Positions 39,243-50,552 of a DNA stretch of 64,000 bases are shown piece after piece. Made by a program: the position numbers and the translations under genes. Below the pieces are notes generated by a model that was not told the DNA's origin, made no database searches, and saw only the letters and a list, made by a program, of their open reading frames with translations. Each line of letters begins with the position of its first letter. Position 1 is the stretch's first letter. Source of the DNA: Loxodes magnus (Eukaryota; Ciliophora; Karyorelictea; Loxodida; Loxodidae); the NCBI GenBank assembly GCA_946699065.1, contig CAMPDV010001585.1:48090-112089 (forward strand). Direction: 5' to 3'.

Positions 39243-40280
39243 ATGTCGCTCCTTATTATTTATTTGTTGCTTTCACTTTCAAAAGTCTTATGAAGATGCT
39301 TTTCTAATTCTTTTACTCCTACAACAAAAATTTACTTATTTTATGGAGTATATAGCTAGAAATAAAACTTCATTTTAATTTCTGGGGGAAAAGTGGATAA
39401 AAGTGCTATTTTCAATTATGTTTTAATATTTGATTTAGCATTAATCGAATGAAATTAAATACCAGTATCGAGTTAAATAAATTTGGCACCTAGATTTTCA
39501 AGTACTTCTTATAGAGTAGAAAATTATGAAAAGACGATTATATTTGGAGGATAATCTGCGGCATGCATAGCAATTTATGATTCTTCCCTACTCAAAATTA
39601 TGAATGATAATAAATATTTACTTAAAGAGAAAAGCCAAGCACCAGATAAGAGCAACTTGCAATCTAGTATACCTGGAATATGGAAGCTACCTTCTATAAA
39701 CATTTGAAGGAGGTGCATTTATAAAATGTAAAAACGACGTTTGAGTTTATAATTCAAGATTGAACACATGAACAGAGATAAATACAACTGGAAATCCTCC
39801 TATGAAATAAGATGAAGCTCAGGTATTTTATAAAAATATCGAATTAATTGCGTAGATTCAAGAGCGTGGGGAAATGAAAACATGAACATATTAAATTTAG
39901 CAAACTTAATTTGAAGAAAGATATAGTCGAGTCATTTATCTTATTTAGAAAATTTAACTTCTAGTTACTTAGATAAAAAGAACAAAAAAATATTCAGACT
40001 CTTCAGATGACCTGATAATATAATCGATGATGCTGAAGAACAATGAGAATGTGAAAATTCGAATCATAATTTAGAGCAATAACTTCATAACAAATTGAAA
40101 AGTTAGATTTTGAAAATAGACATAATAGTAAAATTAAATGTTTGTTTCCTTGCAATAAGAAAGATTTGGACATATTTCTACACAAAATAGATACATTTCG
40201 ATAATATAGATTTAAAGCCTATCAGCAATTTTAAACGATAAGTACGAGTATCATACAATAATTAGAATTAGTTATGTAAA
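39243..40280 (+). pseudogene. broken kelch gene, paralogue of the large kelch gene
   Basis: Starts cleanly with MSLLIIYLLLSLSKVLW (signal peptide), then IYLFYGVYSQKQNFILISGG and KTIIFGGQSAA, closely matching the front of the large kelch gene. After KEKSQAPDK near 39645 the kelch pattern moves to the next frame: LVYLEYGSYLL, FEGGAFIKCKNDVWVYNSRL, NTWTEINTTG, later QQERFGHISTQNR and SAILNDKYEYH, again matching the large gene. In the first frame a TGA is met at 39705-39707, which would give a 154-residue truncated protein. The Cys-rich, membrane and C-terminal parts are missing. Probably a partial gene duplicate that has decayed, though a short secreted kelch protein could still be made. Confidence 0.7.
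39668..39793 (+). repeat. inverted repeat, left arm
   Basis: About 126 bases that match the right arm at 40311-40435 in reverse complement, at roughly 85-90 percent by eye, including GGTGCATTTATAAAATGTAA. The arm lies inside a kelch blade. Confidence 0.85.
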
Positions 40281-40310
40281 TAATTATCATCTTATCATAA
40301 ATGGAGAATC

Positions 40311-40435
40311 TCCAGTTGTATTTGGTTCTGTTCATGCATTCAACCTCGAATTATAAATTCAAACGTCGTTTTTACATTTTATAAATGCACCTCCTCCAAA
40401 TATATATAGAAAGTAACTTCCATCTTCCTGGTATA
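40311..40435 (-). repeat. inverted repeat, right arm
   Basis: Reverse-complement copy of the left arm. Read on the minus strand it encodes SYFLYIFGGGAFIKCKNDVW, a better preserved kelch blade than the left arm. The arms are separated by about 520 bases of kelch-derived sequence, so the pair could form a large hairpin. Confidence 0.85.
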
Positions 40436-40446
40436 GAAGACTCTAT

Positions 40447-43400
40447 TTGAATATTAAAAATAATGTATTTAAATTTATTAATTTAATAATTGAATTGAAA
40501 AAGCTTATTGCTTTCATGATATAGATTATCTATTAATATAGCATGAATAATTAAAAATAGTTTAAGTTTTCTAGAAATAAAACGAAAGTTAGAATCTTGA
40601 ATAAATAGCTATAAAATATAACAATTATAGGAATAATTAATCAACTTTGTATTTATTTAGATAGCTCTACAATATTCCTAAGAAATTTAGTAATATCTTA
40701 TTGTTTATTTCTTATTTTATTTGCTTAATAGTAAATATCTTAAAAAAATAAAATTTAGCTTTGATAAATTTAAATTACAGATACAAGTGTGATATGTTAA
40801 TTAAAAAATAGTTTTGGGATAAATAAAATTTAAAGAAAATTAAACTAGTAAATCATTAAAGTTTTGACAAGTTTGAAGAATCTAAACTAAGAATTTTAAA
40901 ATGTTAAGCATAAGTTTAAATAAATAAATTTGATAAATACTAAAATAGTTATTGATGCTTAAGCTAAAATTAATAAATATATATGTAGAAAATTTAAAAT
41001 TATAGTAAGATTATGATGAATTTAATAATTATAAATCAAATTATTAAGCAAATTATTATAAATTGTATATTATTTTTAATTAGAGCTAACCATTTAAGAG
41101 TTGCAAGTATTGAAATAATAAGTTATACTTATAAATAGAGGAATTTAAATTTTAAAATAAATAACAAAATTTATAAATTAAGATAAGCAAACTTTAACTA
41201 TAATTATTAAAATAACATTTAAAAAAATCTGAGTTACCATGAAAGAATTTATTTGATAATTTTCAACTCTAAATGTAATAAGAAAAACTTTAAAATTTAT
41301 TTAAAATATTACAAAATGTTCTAATGTGGTAAATAAAAGAAAACTTTATAATTAAGTTTTAATACAAAATTAAAGTCTTCACTGTATAGCTTAAAATACT
41401 TTTATATTAAGATTTTAATTACTTTCTTCTATATTTTACTGATTTGAGAGAGTCTTAAATTTTACTAAATGATATGGAAATAATTAATGAGAAGTCTTCT
41501 AATTTTATAAAATTAATAGAGTATGTTCTTAAAATAATTTTAACCCTAATATATTTAAGAAAAGTAACTTTAGCATTTTATACCATGCTAGCATTTATTG
41601 GCTAGTGAATACCTTGATTATGCTTACTAAATAGTTTAAAATAAATATAATTTGAAGCATGAAATGAATGCCTTTAAATTAGATTGAAAATTAATATAGA
41701 CTTATCTTCTTTATAATTATAAATTAATTTAAAGTGGCATATACAACTAATTAGCTTTATTTTAAAATAAGCATATTAATATCTCTATAAAAATAGTTAT
41801 AGATCTGAATAGTTCTATTAAAGCTAAATTAAAATAGCTATCTATAATTAAAATAATTATATTTATTGCTTAATGGTAGTTATAGAAAATACTAGGTAAA
41901 AGGAAAATATTTATAAGATAAAGTTAAGAATAGTTTTATTTAAGTCCATATAAAGTTGTAGCTTTTAATTATAGAATCTAAATATTTGCATAATAGAGTT
42001 TGATAAATATGATAATTAACCATTCACAATCCATATAACTTTAATTAAATAACCAATAATTTAAAACTTAAGAATATTAAATTTTAATTATTTTACAAAG
42101 TAACTTTAGTTATTAAATTTCATAAGCATTTATTTATTATAAAAGTATATAACTTTGATAATATCAAACCAAGTTTTTAAGAAGAAAATAGATAAAAGCA
42201 AATCAATTTAGATAAAGTTGTAAATTAATATTTTAAGTTTATTATATATTTAAGCTGATAAATAGCATATTAAAATACAATTATTCTGCATAAACTATTC
42301 TTAATTATAAATAATAATCTAATTTTTAATTACTTAAAGCTTTTATATGCAATGGATGGGAGTATTAATCATCATTAGTAAAAGTTTTAATTTAAGCTAA
42401 AATTTTAGTAGTTATTATTACTAACTACATTCATCTAAGAAAATTATAAAAAATAGCTAGAGAAATAATAATAAATTACATTTTGAGTATTTCTAAAATA
42501 TTTTAATATCAATCCATTATAGCATCTTCATTTATACAGATATAACTTGTTTTAGCAAAAGTATTCTACTTCCTTACTTTTTCAAAAATGGTTGTAAGAT
42601 TTGTCAAGAATTCTTGATTCATAAGATAATTTTTACACTTAAAATACTGATAACTTCGAAGCAAATGAAAAAGATTAAAAGAATGACCAAAAAATAAAAA
42701 TTAAATAGAAAAATTAGGAATATAAGATAAGTTCTATAAGTAAAAAAGAAAAAACCTCATATATTTAATTATAAATCCTAGTTGCAATTAATCAAATTAA
42801 GTAATTTCAAAAAAGATTAAATAAATTTTTTTTGCTAAAAAGCTTCCAATTTATTGTGATTGATTTTAAGTTTTAAAATTAATTCTTTAAAGGATTTTGG
42901 TTAAAAGATAAATTGAATTTTTAGCTGAAAATGAAGAAAGAAACACTAGAAATTTTTTATCTAAAATTAAAAAAAGTTATAAGCAAAGATAAATATCAAA
43001 ATCCTTGATTTTTTTTCTGATATTCCTAATTTAAAGAAGCCACATTAATTTTATGATAATTTAGCCTGATTTTATAATATGCAAAATTTAATTTTAGCTT
43101 ATTGAAAATTACTAATTTATTATAAATTGATGATTACTTATATCATAGCAAATAATTAAAGTTTAGTTTGAATTTTTGTTGCTTATAATTTATTATTTTT
43201 TATTTAATATATATGAATAAAATTTATCTAGATAATCTATATTAATTATTTAAAGCATTTATACTTTAATCAAATTATTAATTCTACAATTTATTTTTTC
43301 TTTATATTAATTAAATTTTAAATTTGATAGCATTATTTTTATTATAGCTTAAAAATAAACCTATTAAGATTAATTTCCTAATTTTATGGTAAGTTTACTC

Positions 43401-44020
43401 TAAAATTATTTAAAACCAAATATATTTCTAAATTATTAACTTAATTATATCCAAAGTCAGTCTTTTATTTTGTAGAAAATGTTTTCTCAATTTTTATAAT
43501 TTTTTTGTATAAGCACTTTAATTTTCAACCTTGAATATACTAATAATTATTTTCCTCTTTAAGATTTATATTTTAAGAATAATTTTAATTTTCTAGAAAG
43601 AATATTCTAAGATAAAGCTTGATTAAGAGATTATATTTTCACTAATTAGTTTTTTATTTTTATATATTTAGATATAATATATGAAGGATTATATTGTGTA
43701 TCTAACTTGACTTTATCAAATATCTTAAATGAATTAAATTTAATATTTTTATATTGATAATTATATAAGAAATTTAATTTTAAATAATTTTATAATGAAT
43801 ACATATAGCTCAGTAATTTAAACTTTTAATTATACCTTTAATATAATGTTTGTTCCTTAATTATTATTTTTACATTTAGATTAGATATAGGCTTAATTAA
43901 CTTATATTCCTATATTTTTTTAATAATACCATTTATTTCTATAAAACAAATAATCTAGAAAGTGGTTTTTGCTGATTTGTTAAAAAAAAACTCAATTCTT
44001 GCTTTATAAAATTTGATTAC
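40447..44020. other. A+T-rich stretch without a recognisable gene
   Basis: No motif-bearing frame, RNA gene or repeat recognised on either strand. Confidence 0.5.
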
Positions 44021-44456
44021 TCAGAACTCTTCAATTTTTTCTTCCTAGTACCCAGTTTTTTCTGCCTCTATTACCATTTTTATGATTGGTTTTTCTGGTT
44101 TTGTGAAATATTTCAGATAGCATTAAGGTATCTTTCTTTTAAGTCATGAATTGATTCTATTTCTTTTGTTACATTTAATCTCTCTAATAATTCTTGCTTG
44201 TCTTTTTTTAATTTTTTCCTCTTCCTGAGATCCAGCATCACTTTAATCAGGTAATCATAGCTTATTTACTGCTTGGTAGTGAAATCAAGATTTTCTGAGC
44301 GCATTATATTTTTAGCCTATTTATTAGGTTTTTCTCCAAAGATGGGAGTACCTTATTTGTGAAAAGTTTTCGGTGCCCCTTTCCTGGTCCTAGTAGCTTT
44401 AGGATGTCGTTAACCCTTGAGGAACGGAAAACATTAATCTGAATCCTTACATTTTT
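44021..44456 (-). CDS. small basic protein, unidentified
   Basis: A T-rich block whose minus strand reads as a Lys/Arg-rich protein of about 140 residues, with GAPKTFHKQGTPIFGEKPNK, SYDYLIKVMLDLRKRKKL and EIESIHDLKERYLNAI, then KYFTKPEKPIIKMVIEAEKT and a TGA. A one-base frame change between the last two pieces (near 44120) sits in a short A run. The start is not clear: an upstream ATG lies behind an eight-A run in a different frame. Family not recognised. A competing frame is also open in the first third, so the N-terminus is uncertain. Confidence 0.4.
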
Positions 44457-44519
44457 TTTATGGAATAATTAATAAAAATTTAAATATAACTATAAATTAT
44501 GACAAAAAGATAAAAGAGA

Positions 44520-44573
44520 TAAGAAAGAGAAACAAAAAAGAGCAAAAGAACAAATTAAATGCAAAATTTGCTC
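44520..44573. repeat. 54-base segment shared with 17696-17749
   Basis: Nearly identical to the end of the truncated PARP front half at 17.7 kb and encodes the same KKEKQKRAKEQ...KCKIC peptide. It marks the left limit of homology of copy B. Confidence 0.85.
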
Positions 44574-45863
44574 TAATGGTCTAGAAAATGAATAAGAATC
44601 AAAGCAATATTATTGCTATAAGTGCAATTTATACTTTTGTACTTAATGTGGCTAATAAAAGGAATCTAATAAAAAATTCTTAAGAGAAACGTTCTTAAAA
44701 GAGTAAACAGACTTAGCTAAAATAAATAAATTTAGCATAGGAAGTTGCTTTTAATGTAAAAACTAAGATTGTGTCATTTTGGTTAACAACTAGTAAATAT
44801 TCCTTAACTAAAATAAAGCTAACACATCAACTGATTTTAGAGATCTCTAAATTGATGACTTGTACAATATCCTTGAATTTTAGACTGAACTTTTGGAGTC
44901 TTTAGTTTAGAATGGATTTGGAGTGCTGTAAAGTTGCTAAGCGATGGTATGAACTTAATATGATATTTAGAAAACATAAGAGCTATTATAATATTAAGGT
45001 GGTTATTAAGACTTAATCAAAAAGGAGAAATTCCTTCAACTGCTGACTAAATATAAGTAGAATAAGGAAATTGATTTATAGTAGTATTTCATAGAACAAA
45101 TAACTGATTAAATGACTTAGTTTTAAGATTAGCTTCAAATACCTTAAGAGTTTGTAGATAGATATTTATCTCAGTATCAAAGCCTTAGCAAAATAAAGTT
45201 CTAGTAATGTCTCTTATGTGACGCATACTAGTGTCCATACTGCTACTAGAGTCATAGTGCTATATTTTAGTGTGATAGAATGTAGAATGTTAATGGATAC
45301 TAAATACCTGGATTTAAAGAGATAAAAGTATAAAAAATTTCGATATAGTAAAGTTATAAGAAGACAGTGCTGATTATTAGGAAATAGTGAGAATTATACG
45401 TAAAACATCCTCTGTTAAAATTACGAGTATTCAAAGAATTCTTAACTATGATCAGTATATTAGATTTAGAGCTAATGTTGATATAATGAGCTAGAAATCA
45501 GGAAAACCAGTAGAAAGAAAGTTACTTTTCCACGGAACGAGATAAAACAATCCTAATCTAATAATGAAAGATGAGGTAGGATTTAAGATAGAGTTCGCAA
45601 AAGATGGTTTGTATGGAAGAGGAATTTATTTTCATAAGAGCTTTTAATTTTGTCAAGGATATACACATTTTTCTAAAGATTATGCGTGTTAAATACTACT
45701 AGTGGATGTTATAACAGGAGAGTAATAATTACCATAAGGCCATATGTTAACCAGTAAAAGGAAGATTTTAGGAGGTAAAGATAGCAATACAGATGGAAAT
45801 GGAATGCATATAGTATATGAAAATAATAGATGTCTTCCTCTTTTCATAATATCTTATACCTGA
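44521..45863 (+). CDS. zinc-finger/UBA/PARP protein, 5'-truncated
   Basis: Order: a Cys-rich zinc module (KCKICSNG, YYCYKCNLYFCTQCG, CFQCKNQDC), a UBA-like domain (LLESLVQNGFGVLQSCQAM, QYDIQKTQELLQYQGG), a second Cys cluster (CLLCDAYQCPYCYQSHS), then a PARP catalytic domain: IVRIIRKTSSVKITSIQRIL, LLFHGTRQN (catalytic His), GLYGRGIYFHKSF (catalytic Tyr) and CLPLFIISY before TGA. Leu replaces the Glu of poly-ADP-ribosylating enzymes, as in H-Y-L mono-ADP-ribosyltransferases such as PARP14. One frame change lies at a six-A run near 45335, where a seventh A would restore it; a 26-nt or 20-nt GT..AG intron is an alternative. No ATG lies in frame at the start, and the N-terminal part is found only at 17.1-17.7 kb. 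UBA suggests ubiquitin binding. Confidence 0.75.
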
Positions 45864-46939
45864 TAAAACTAATCTCTAATGATAATATAACAGTTTAATT
45901 ATATCTATATAAAAGTATTCTATATTCATATCTTTATAACTTATCATGCAGCAATCAAATTATATAAGTAAAAGATCGTAATATATAAGTAAGAAGAGAG
46001 CTACTCAAAGTCAGTAAATGAGATGATAATCTCTTTCAGTTGTATAATATAAGGTTTATAGTAGATTGTTATAGTATTTAGATATATAAGTTAACTTGAT
46101 TTAGAGTATAAATAGAATTATTAAAATTAACAGGATAAATAAAAAATGGAATATTGATAAGTAAGGTATGAAGTTAAATTATAGCTATAATATACAATAA
46201 AATCGGGCAAGTTTAGATGTAATATTTGTATATAAATGAAATGAAGAAATAGCTTTCAATAGCTTACATTATTATTTGATAGAGTTTAGAAAAACTTTGA
46301 TTAATAAAAAAGAATGTAAAGCTTAAATTATATTTAGAACATATAAAGAAAGATAAAAAATAACACTATAAGGTATTAAATGTGTTCGTAAAGATATAAT
46401 ATATAAATTATGTAATATCTCTATTTTCTAAGTGTTAAAGTACTAATTATAATAGTATATTCAATAAAGGTGTAATAGAAGGAAAATTTACTATGAAGAT
46501 TAAAAAATATTTAATATGGAATTAATTTGGAAATATGAATTCTTTGGACTAAGAAGTTAAGATTTTTAAAGAAAGATTGAATAAACTTAACTAATAAATA
46601 GAGATTTAAGATGTTATATGGTAGTAAAAGTAGTTAATGATTATTTCTGACTTAATTACTAAGATTATAAAATAATGTAATTATACTATAAACTTTAATA
46701 GATAAATTTTCAATTTTAGTATAAAATATTTGAATATAGTTAGTTTATTAATGACTAATTTTCGGTAACTTTTATTAAGTAAAGAACATAAGTCTAACTA
46801 TCTGAACTCTTAGTTAAATGCCTTTTCTGTAAAAAAATTAAATTAGAAAAAAATATATTAAGAATCTGGCCTATAAAAGAGTTATTAAAATGAATAATAT
46901 GAGTTCAATCTTACCTTCAAGCTATTCTAAATGCTAAAG
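45864..46939. other. A+T-rich 3' region of the PARP gene
   Basis: No recognised gene. This stretch and the PARP coding part are absent from copy A at 17.7 kb. Confidence 0.5.
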
Positions 46940-47772
46940 CATATTTAATTAAAATATTGGCTACTTCAACCTTTTATTTATTCACTAATATAAGAATAAA
47001 ATCACTTTAAAAATACCTAAAAATATTTATTGGTTATTATTTAAACTAATACCAATTAAGCTTATATTTAACATAGGCCATTAACCTTCACTAGTTGCTA
47101 TAATAGATCTAAATGTAGTTAATGACTCTTCATTTTATTTCTTCCTTTATTTTCCCTTTTTGCATATGGAAATTAAAAGGACTTTAGTTACTAAAAGCTT
47201 AAATTATTGTTAATCTGAAAATATTTTTATAGTGGCTATTAAAATAGGGAAAGCATTACAATTAAATTAAAAGAGTTTTTATTAATATATAGAAGATTTG
47301 TATATATTTGCAAAAGGTATCTATAAATTTAGCTAGAGATATCTAAAAGTTTAATTACTAAGAGATTGTTAATAATCTGAAAAGGCAACACTAAAAATAA
47401 ATTAAACAAGAATCGAGAGAATAATGGTAATTCAAATAAAATTACCTTTCTCATCATCTTCTTCATTAGTCTCCTTTATAATGCTTGTTATATTTTCGAT
47501 GTTTTCTATTAATTTCTAGCTATCTAAGATTTCTTGAATTTTAATTCTTTCAAGTAATTATAGCTCTCCCTATCCCTTCCCATCATTCTAACTTCACTTT
47601 TTATATTAATTATTCTCTTCAAACTGAGTTTCCGAGGATACGCTTTTTACCTCTCTATTTGCCGATTTAGTCTTAAAAGACTTTTAACTTTGAAATATAT
47701 GTTTCGATTTCTTTTTAAGACTCTCTCCTAAATTAGAATTATTAATTTATTATTTTATTATTGTAAAAGCTA
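46940..47772. repeat. dispersed duplication, copy B flank
   Basis: Matches 17749-18590, more weakly in the first 350 bases and strongly over the small gene. Homology ends after GTAAAAGCTAG near 47772. Confidence 0.85.
47432..47746 (-). pseudogene. second copy of the small charged protein gene, start lost
   Basis: Same frame and same TGA stop as the gene at 18.2-18.6 kb, with two codons fewer in the Gly/Lys-rich segment. The start position reads ATT where copy A has ATG, and no other in-frame ATG lies just upstream. The reading frame is otherwise preserved, so either loss of the start is recent or a different start is used. Confidence 0.6.
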
Positions 47773-48410
47773 GCTAATAAATTTAGAATTATATATAAAT
47801 ATAGATTATAAAGAGTATTTTAATATAATAACTTAAGAATCTTCCTTCTATATTTGAATAGCTTTAAGAATTATATTTTCTTACATTAATTCATAAAAAT
47901 AGATTTGATAAATCATTTTATTTTCTAATTCAAGTATAAATCAATTTAAGTCTTTTTAATTTAGCTTAAGTGATACTTTTAACTATCTAAATTAAATTAA
48001 ATAAATCCTAAATTTTGTTATATTTTCCCTTTATTTTTATGGATTGCTACAACTTGCTGTTTATGTATGATAAAGAAAAAATTTGATAGATAGCATTAAC
48101 AAAGCAGTGTTGGGAATATTGCTAGTTGCAAGATTTTAGTAATAAAAGTTCTAAATAATTAGGAAACAATTAATCTAAAGCAAACAATAAAACAGATAAA
48201 TATAGGATATATTAGAGCTAATTTATTATATAACAGACATTTAAGATAAAAGTAAACTTTAATTATATCATTTAGACAAAGCTATTGTTACTAAATGTAT
48301 TATGCTATTACACTAAACTAATATGAGATAAGAGAATTAAATAAATAAACTTTAACTTTAATTTAATAGAAATAGTTAAATAATTATCAGTATCTATCAG
48401 TTAAGTTATA

Positions 48411-49667
48411 ATGAGACGTTCATCGAGCTTTAAAGGGGAAGAAATAGAAGAAATTAAATAATAAATAAGCGAAGGAATGAATATCTCACAGTCTCACTAA
48501 TAAAATGTAAATCAGTAAAATGAGGAAATAAAAGAAGATTAAAAGTAAAAAGAAGCAAATCAGACTTAAATAGAACAAGCAGGGTAAATAAATCACTAAG
48601 AAGTTTAAATAATTTAAGATGATGGAAATTTTAGTGCAGAATACTTAAAAAGCTAAATAAAGGATAGTGATATTAAGTAATATGAAAATGGGGATATTTA
48701 TAGAGGTAATATTGTCTAAGGCAAAAAACATGGATTCGGAATTTATGAATACAGCAGTGGAACAAGATTTGAAGGATAATGAGTAGAAGATAATAAATAA
48801 GGTAAAGGGTTCCTTTATTATTCTAATGGTGATGTTTTTGAAGGAATATTTGTCGAAAATATAAAATAAGGATATGGAATTTACAAGCACTAAAATGGAG
48901 ATAAATTTGAAGGATAATGATTTGAAGATGAAAGGCATGGAAAAGGAGTATATTATTATAGTAATGGAGAAGTTTACGATGGAGAATGGTTCTAAAATTA
49001 AAAGTAGGGTCAGGGAAAGTTCAAGTGAGTTAACGGTGATAAATACGAAGGATAATGATAAGCAGATAAAAAATAAGGAAAAGGAGTTATATGATACTAA
49101 AGTGGAGATATATATGAAGGTAACTTTGTTGAGAGCAAAAAACAAGGATATGGAATAATAAAATGAATAAGCGGTTCAAGATATGAAGGATATTGGGAAC
49201 AAGATAAATAACAAGGAAAAGGAACTCTTTACTATTATAATGGAGATACTTATGAAGGAGATTTTGTTTAAGGTAAAAAAGAAGGATATGGAGTATACAA
49301 GTATAGTAGTGGAGACAAATATGAAGGAAAATGAGAATAAGACAAAAAATAAGGAAAAGGAATTTTATATTATTAAAGTGGAGATATTTATGATGGAGAC
49401 TTCGATTAAAATATAAAACAAGGATATGGAATATTGAAGCATAGCAATGGAGATAAATATGAAGGTTAATGAATACAAGATTAGAGATAAGGGTAAGGAA
49501 CTTACTGATATAAAAATGGTGATATATATGAAGGATAGTGATTTGAAAACATTAAAAATGGCTAAGGAATATTAAAGAAAAAAGATGGAACTGAATAGCA
49601 AGGAGTATGGATCAAGAACGAATTTCAAAACCCTGTTTACGACAAAGTAAGCTCGTAGGCTAGTTGA
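48411..49667 (+). CDS. MORN-repeat protein
   Basis: A 418-residue frame from ATG to TGA. Residues 1-90 are charged and Gln-rich. From about residue 91 there are 13 MORN repeats and a degenerate fourteenth, for example GDKYEGQWQADKKQGKGV, GDIYEGNFVESKKQGYG and GDTYEGDFVQGKKEGYG. Odd and even repeats differ, giving a period of about 46 residues. The consensus Gln-Trp of the repeats is repeatedly written TAA TGA, direct proof of the altered code. MORN proteins bind membranes or organise cortical and axonemal structures in ciliates. No catalytic domain is attached. A next in-frame TGA lies about 25 codons on, so a longer C-terminus is possible but lacks repeat character. Confidence 0.9.
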
Positions 49668-50552
49668 CACATTCTTAGACTCTAATAATAAAATTTAGAA
49701 TTTAAATTTAATAAGTTAAATAATTAAATATAGCTGACTATATGAATTTATTCTAATAATTATATAATAAATACTTTTAACAATTTAATAGATTTCTTAA
49801 TTAAGTTTTATTTATAAAGTGCCCCTATTTTAAATTATCCTTTAGAGTATTTTATAGAGATTGGTAATATTTTAAATGGATCATCACTTTTCTATTTATT
49901 TATAACTAATGTTGAGTTTTAGTTTTTAATTATCCATTTTTTAGTTTTTGGTATATTAGAGTATCATGATTTAGTGTATGACAAACAGTTTTAAGGGATA
50001 TAGTTTGAAATAATAATAAGAAATGGACTAAATAATGAAATGATGTAAAGTTACTTTATAAAGTGATATTAAAGCAACCTATTTCTTTATATGACTAATA
50101 AGTTTATTCAATATGCTTACGATCACTACAATATGCTTATACAATAGCCTATAAATACTTTTTACAAATATCTAGTACAAACTTTTGAATAAATTCATAT
50201 TATAAAGAATAACTCTTATACAAGCTAGTCTTCAGTTAGAGTTTATACATTTTAGTTAATTTAATTGAAACATAAAGTTAATAATAAATATTTGCAAGCT
50301 TAACTTAATCATTTAATAAAGTAGAACTATTATATAAACTTATGAAAATACTCTTAGAACAATTAGTTAGTAGGAGATATCTTTCTTAATACATCTTTAG
50401 ATTAATTATAAGCAACAAAAAATTTAATAAGAAACAAACATTTAAACTAATATTGGCAAATTCTGTTATATCAAAAGTAAATTAGTTTAGATAATACTCA
50501 CTGATAAATTAAGTGTTTGTGTATTTAGTTCTTTGTAAATATATAAAACAAA
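49668..50552. other. A+T-rich intergenic stretch
   Basis: Holds the 3' end of the MORN gene and the upstream region of the ubiquitin-like gene. Nothing else recognised. Confidence 0.5.

Noticed and set aside
45328-45353. 26-nt GT..AG intron in the PARP gene
   Set aside because: Also restores the frame, but a seventh A in the six-A run does the same and gives equally good protein; left undecided.
48645-49145. 166-codon frame antisense to the MORN gene
   Set aside because: Produced by the regular MORN codon pattern read backwards; the sense strand fully explains the sequence.
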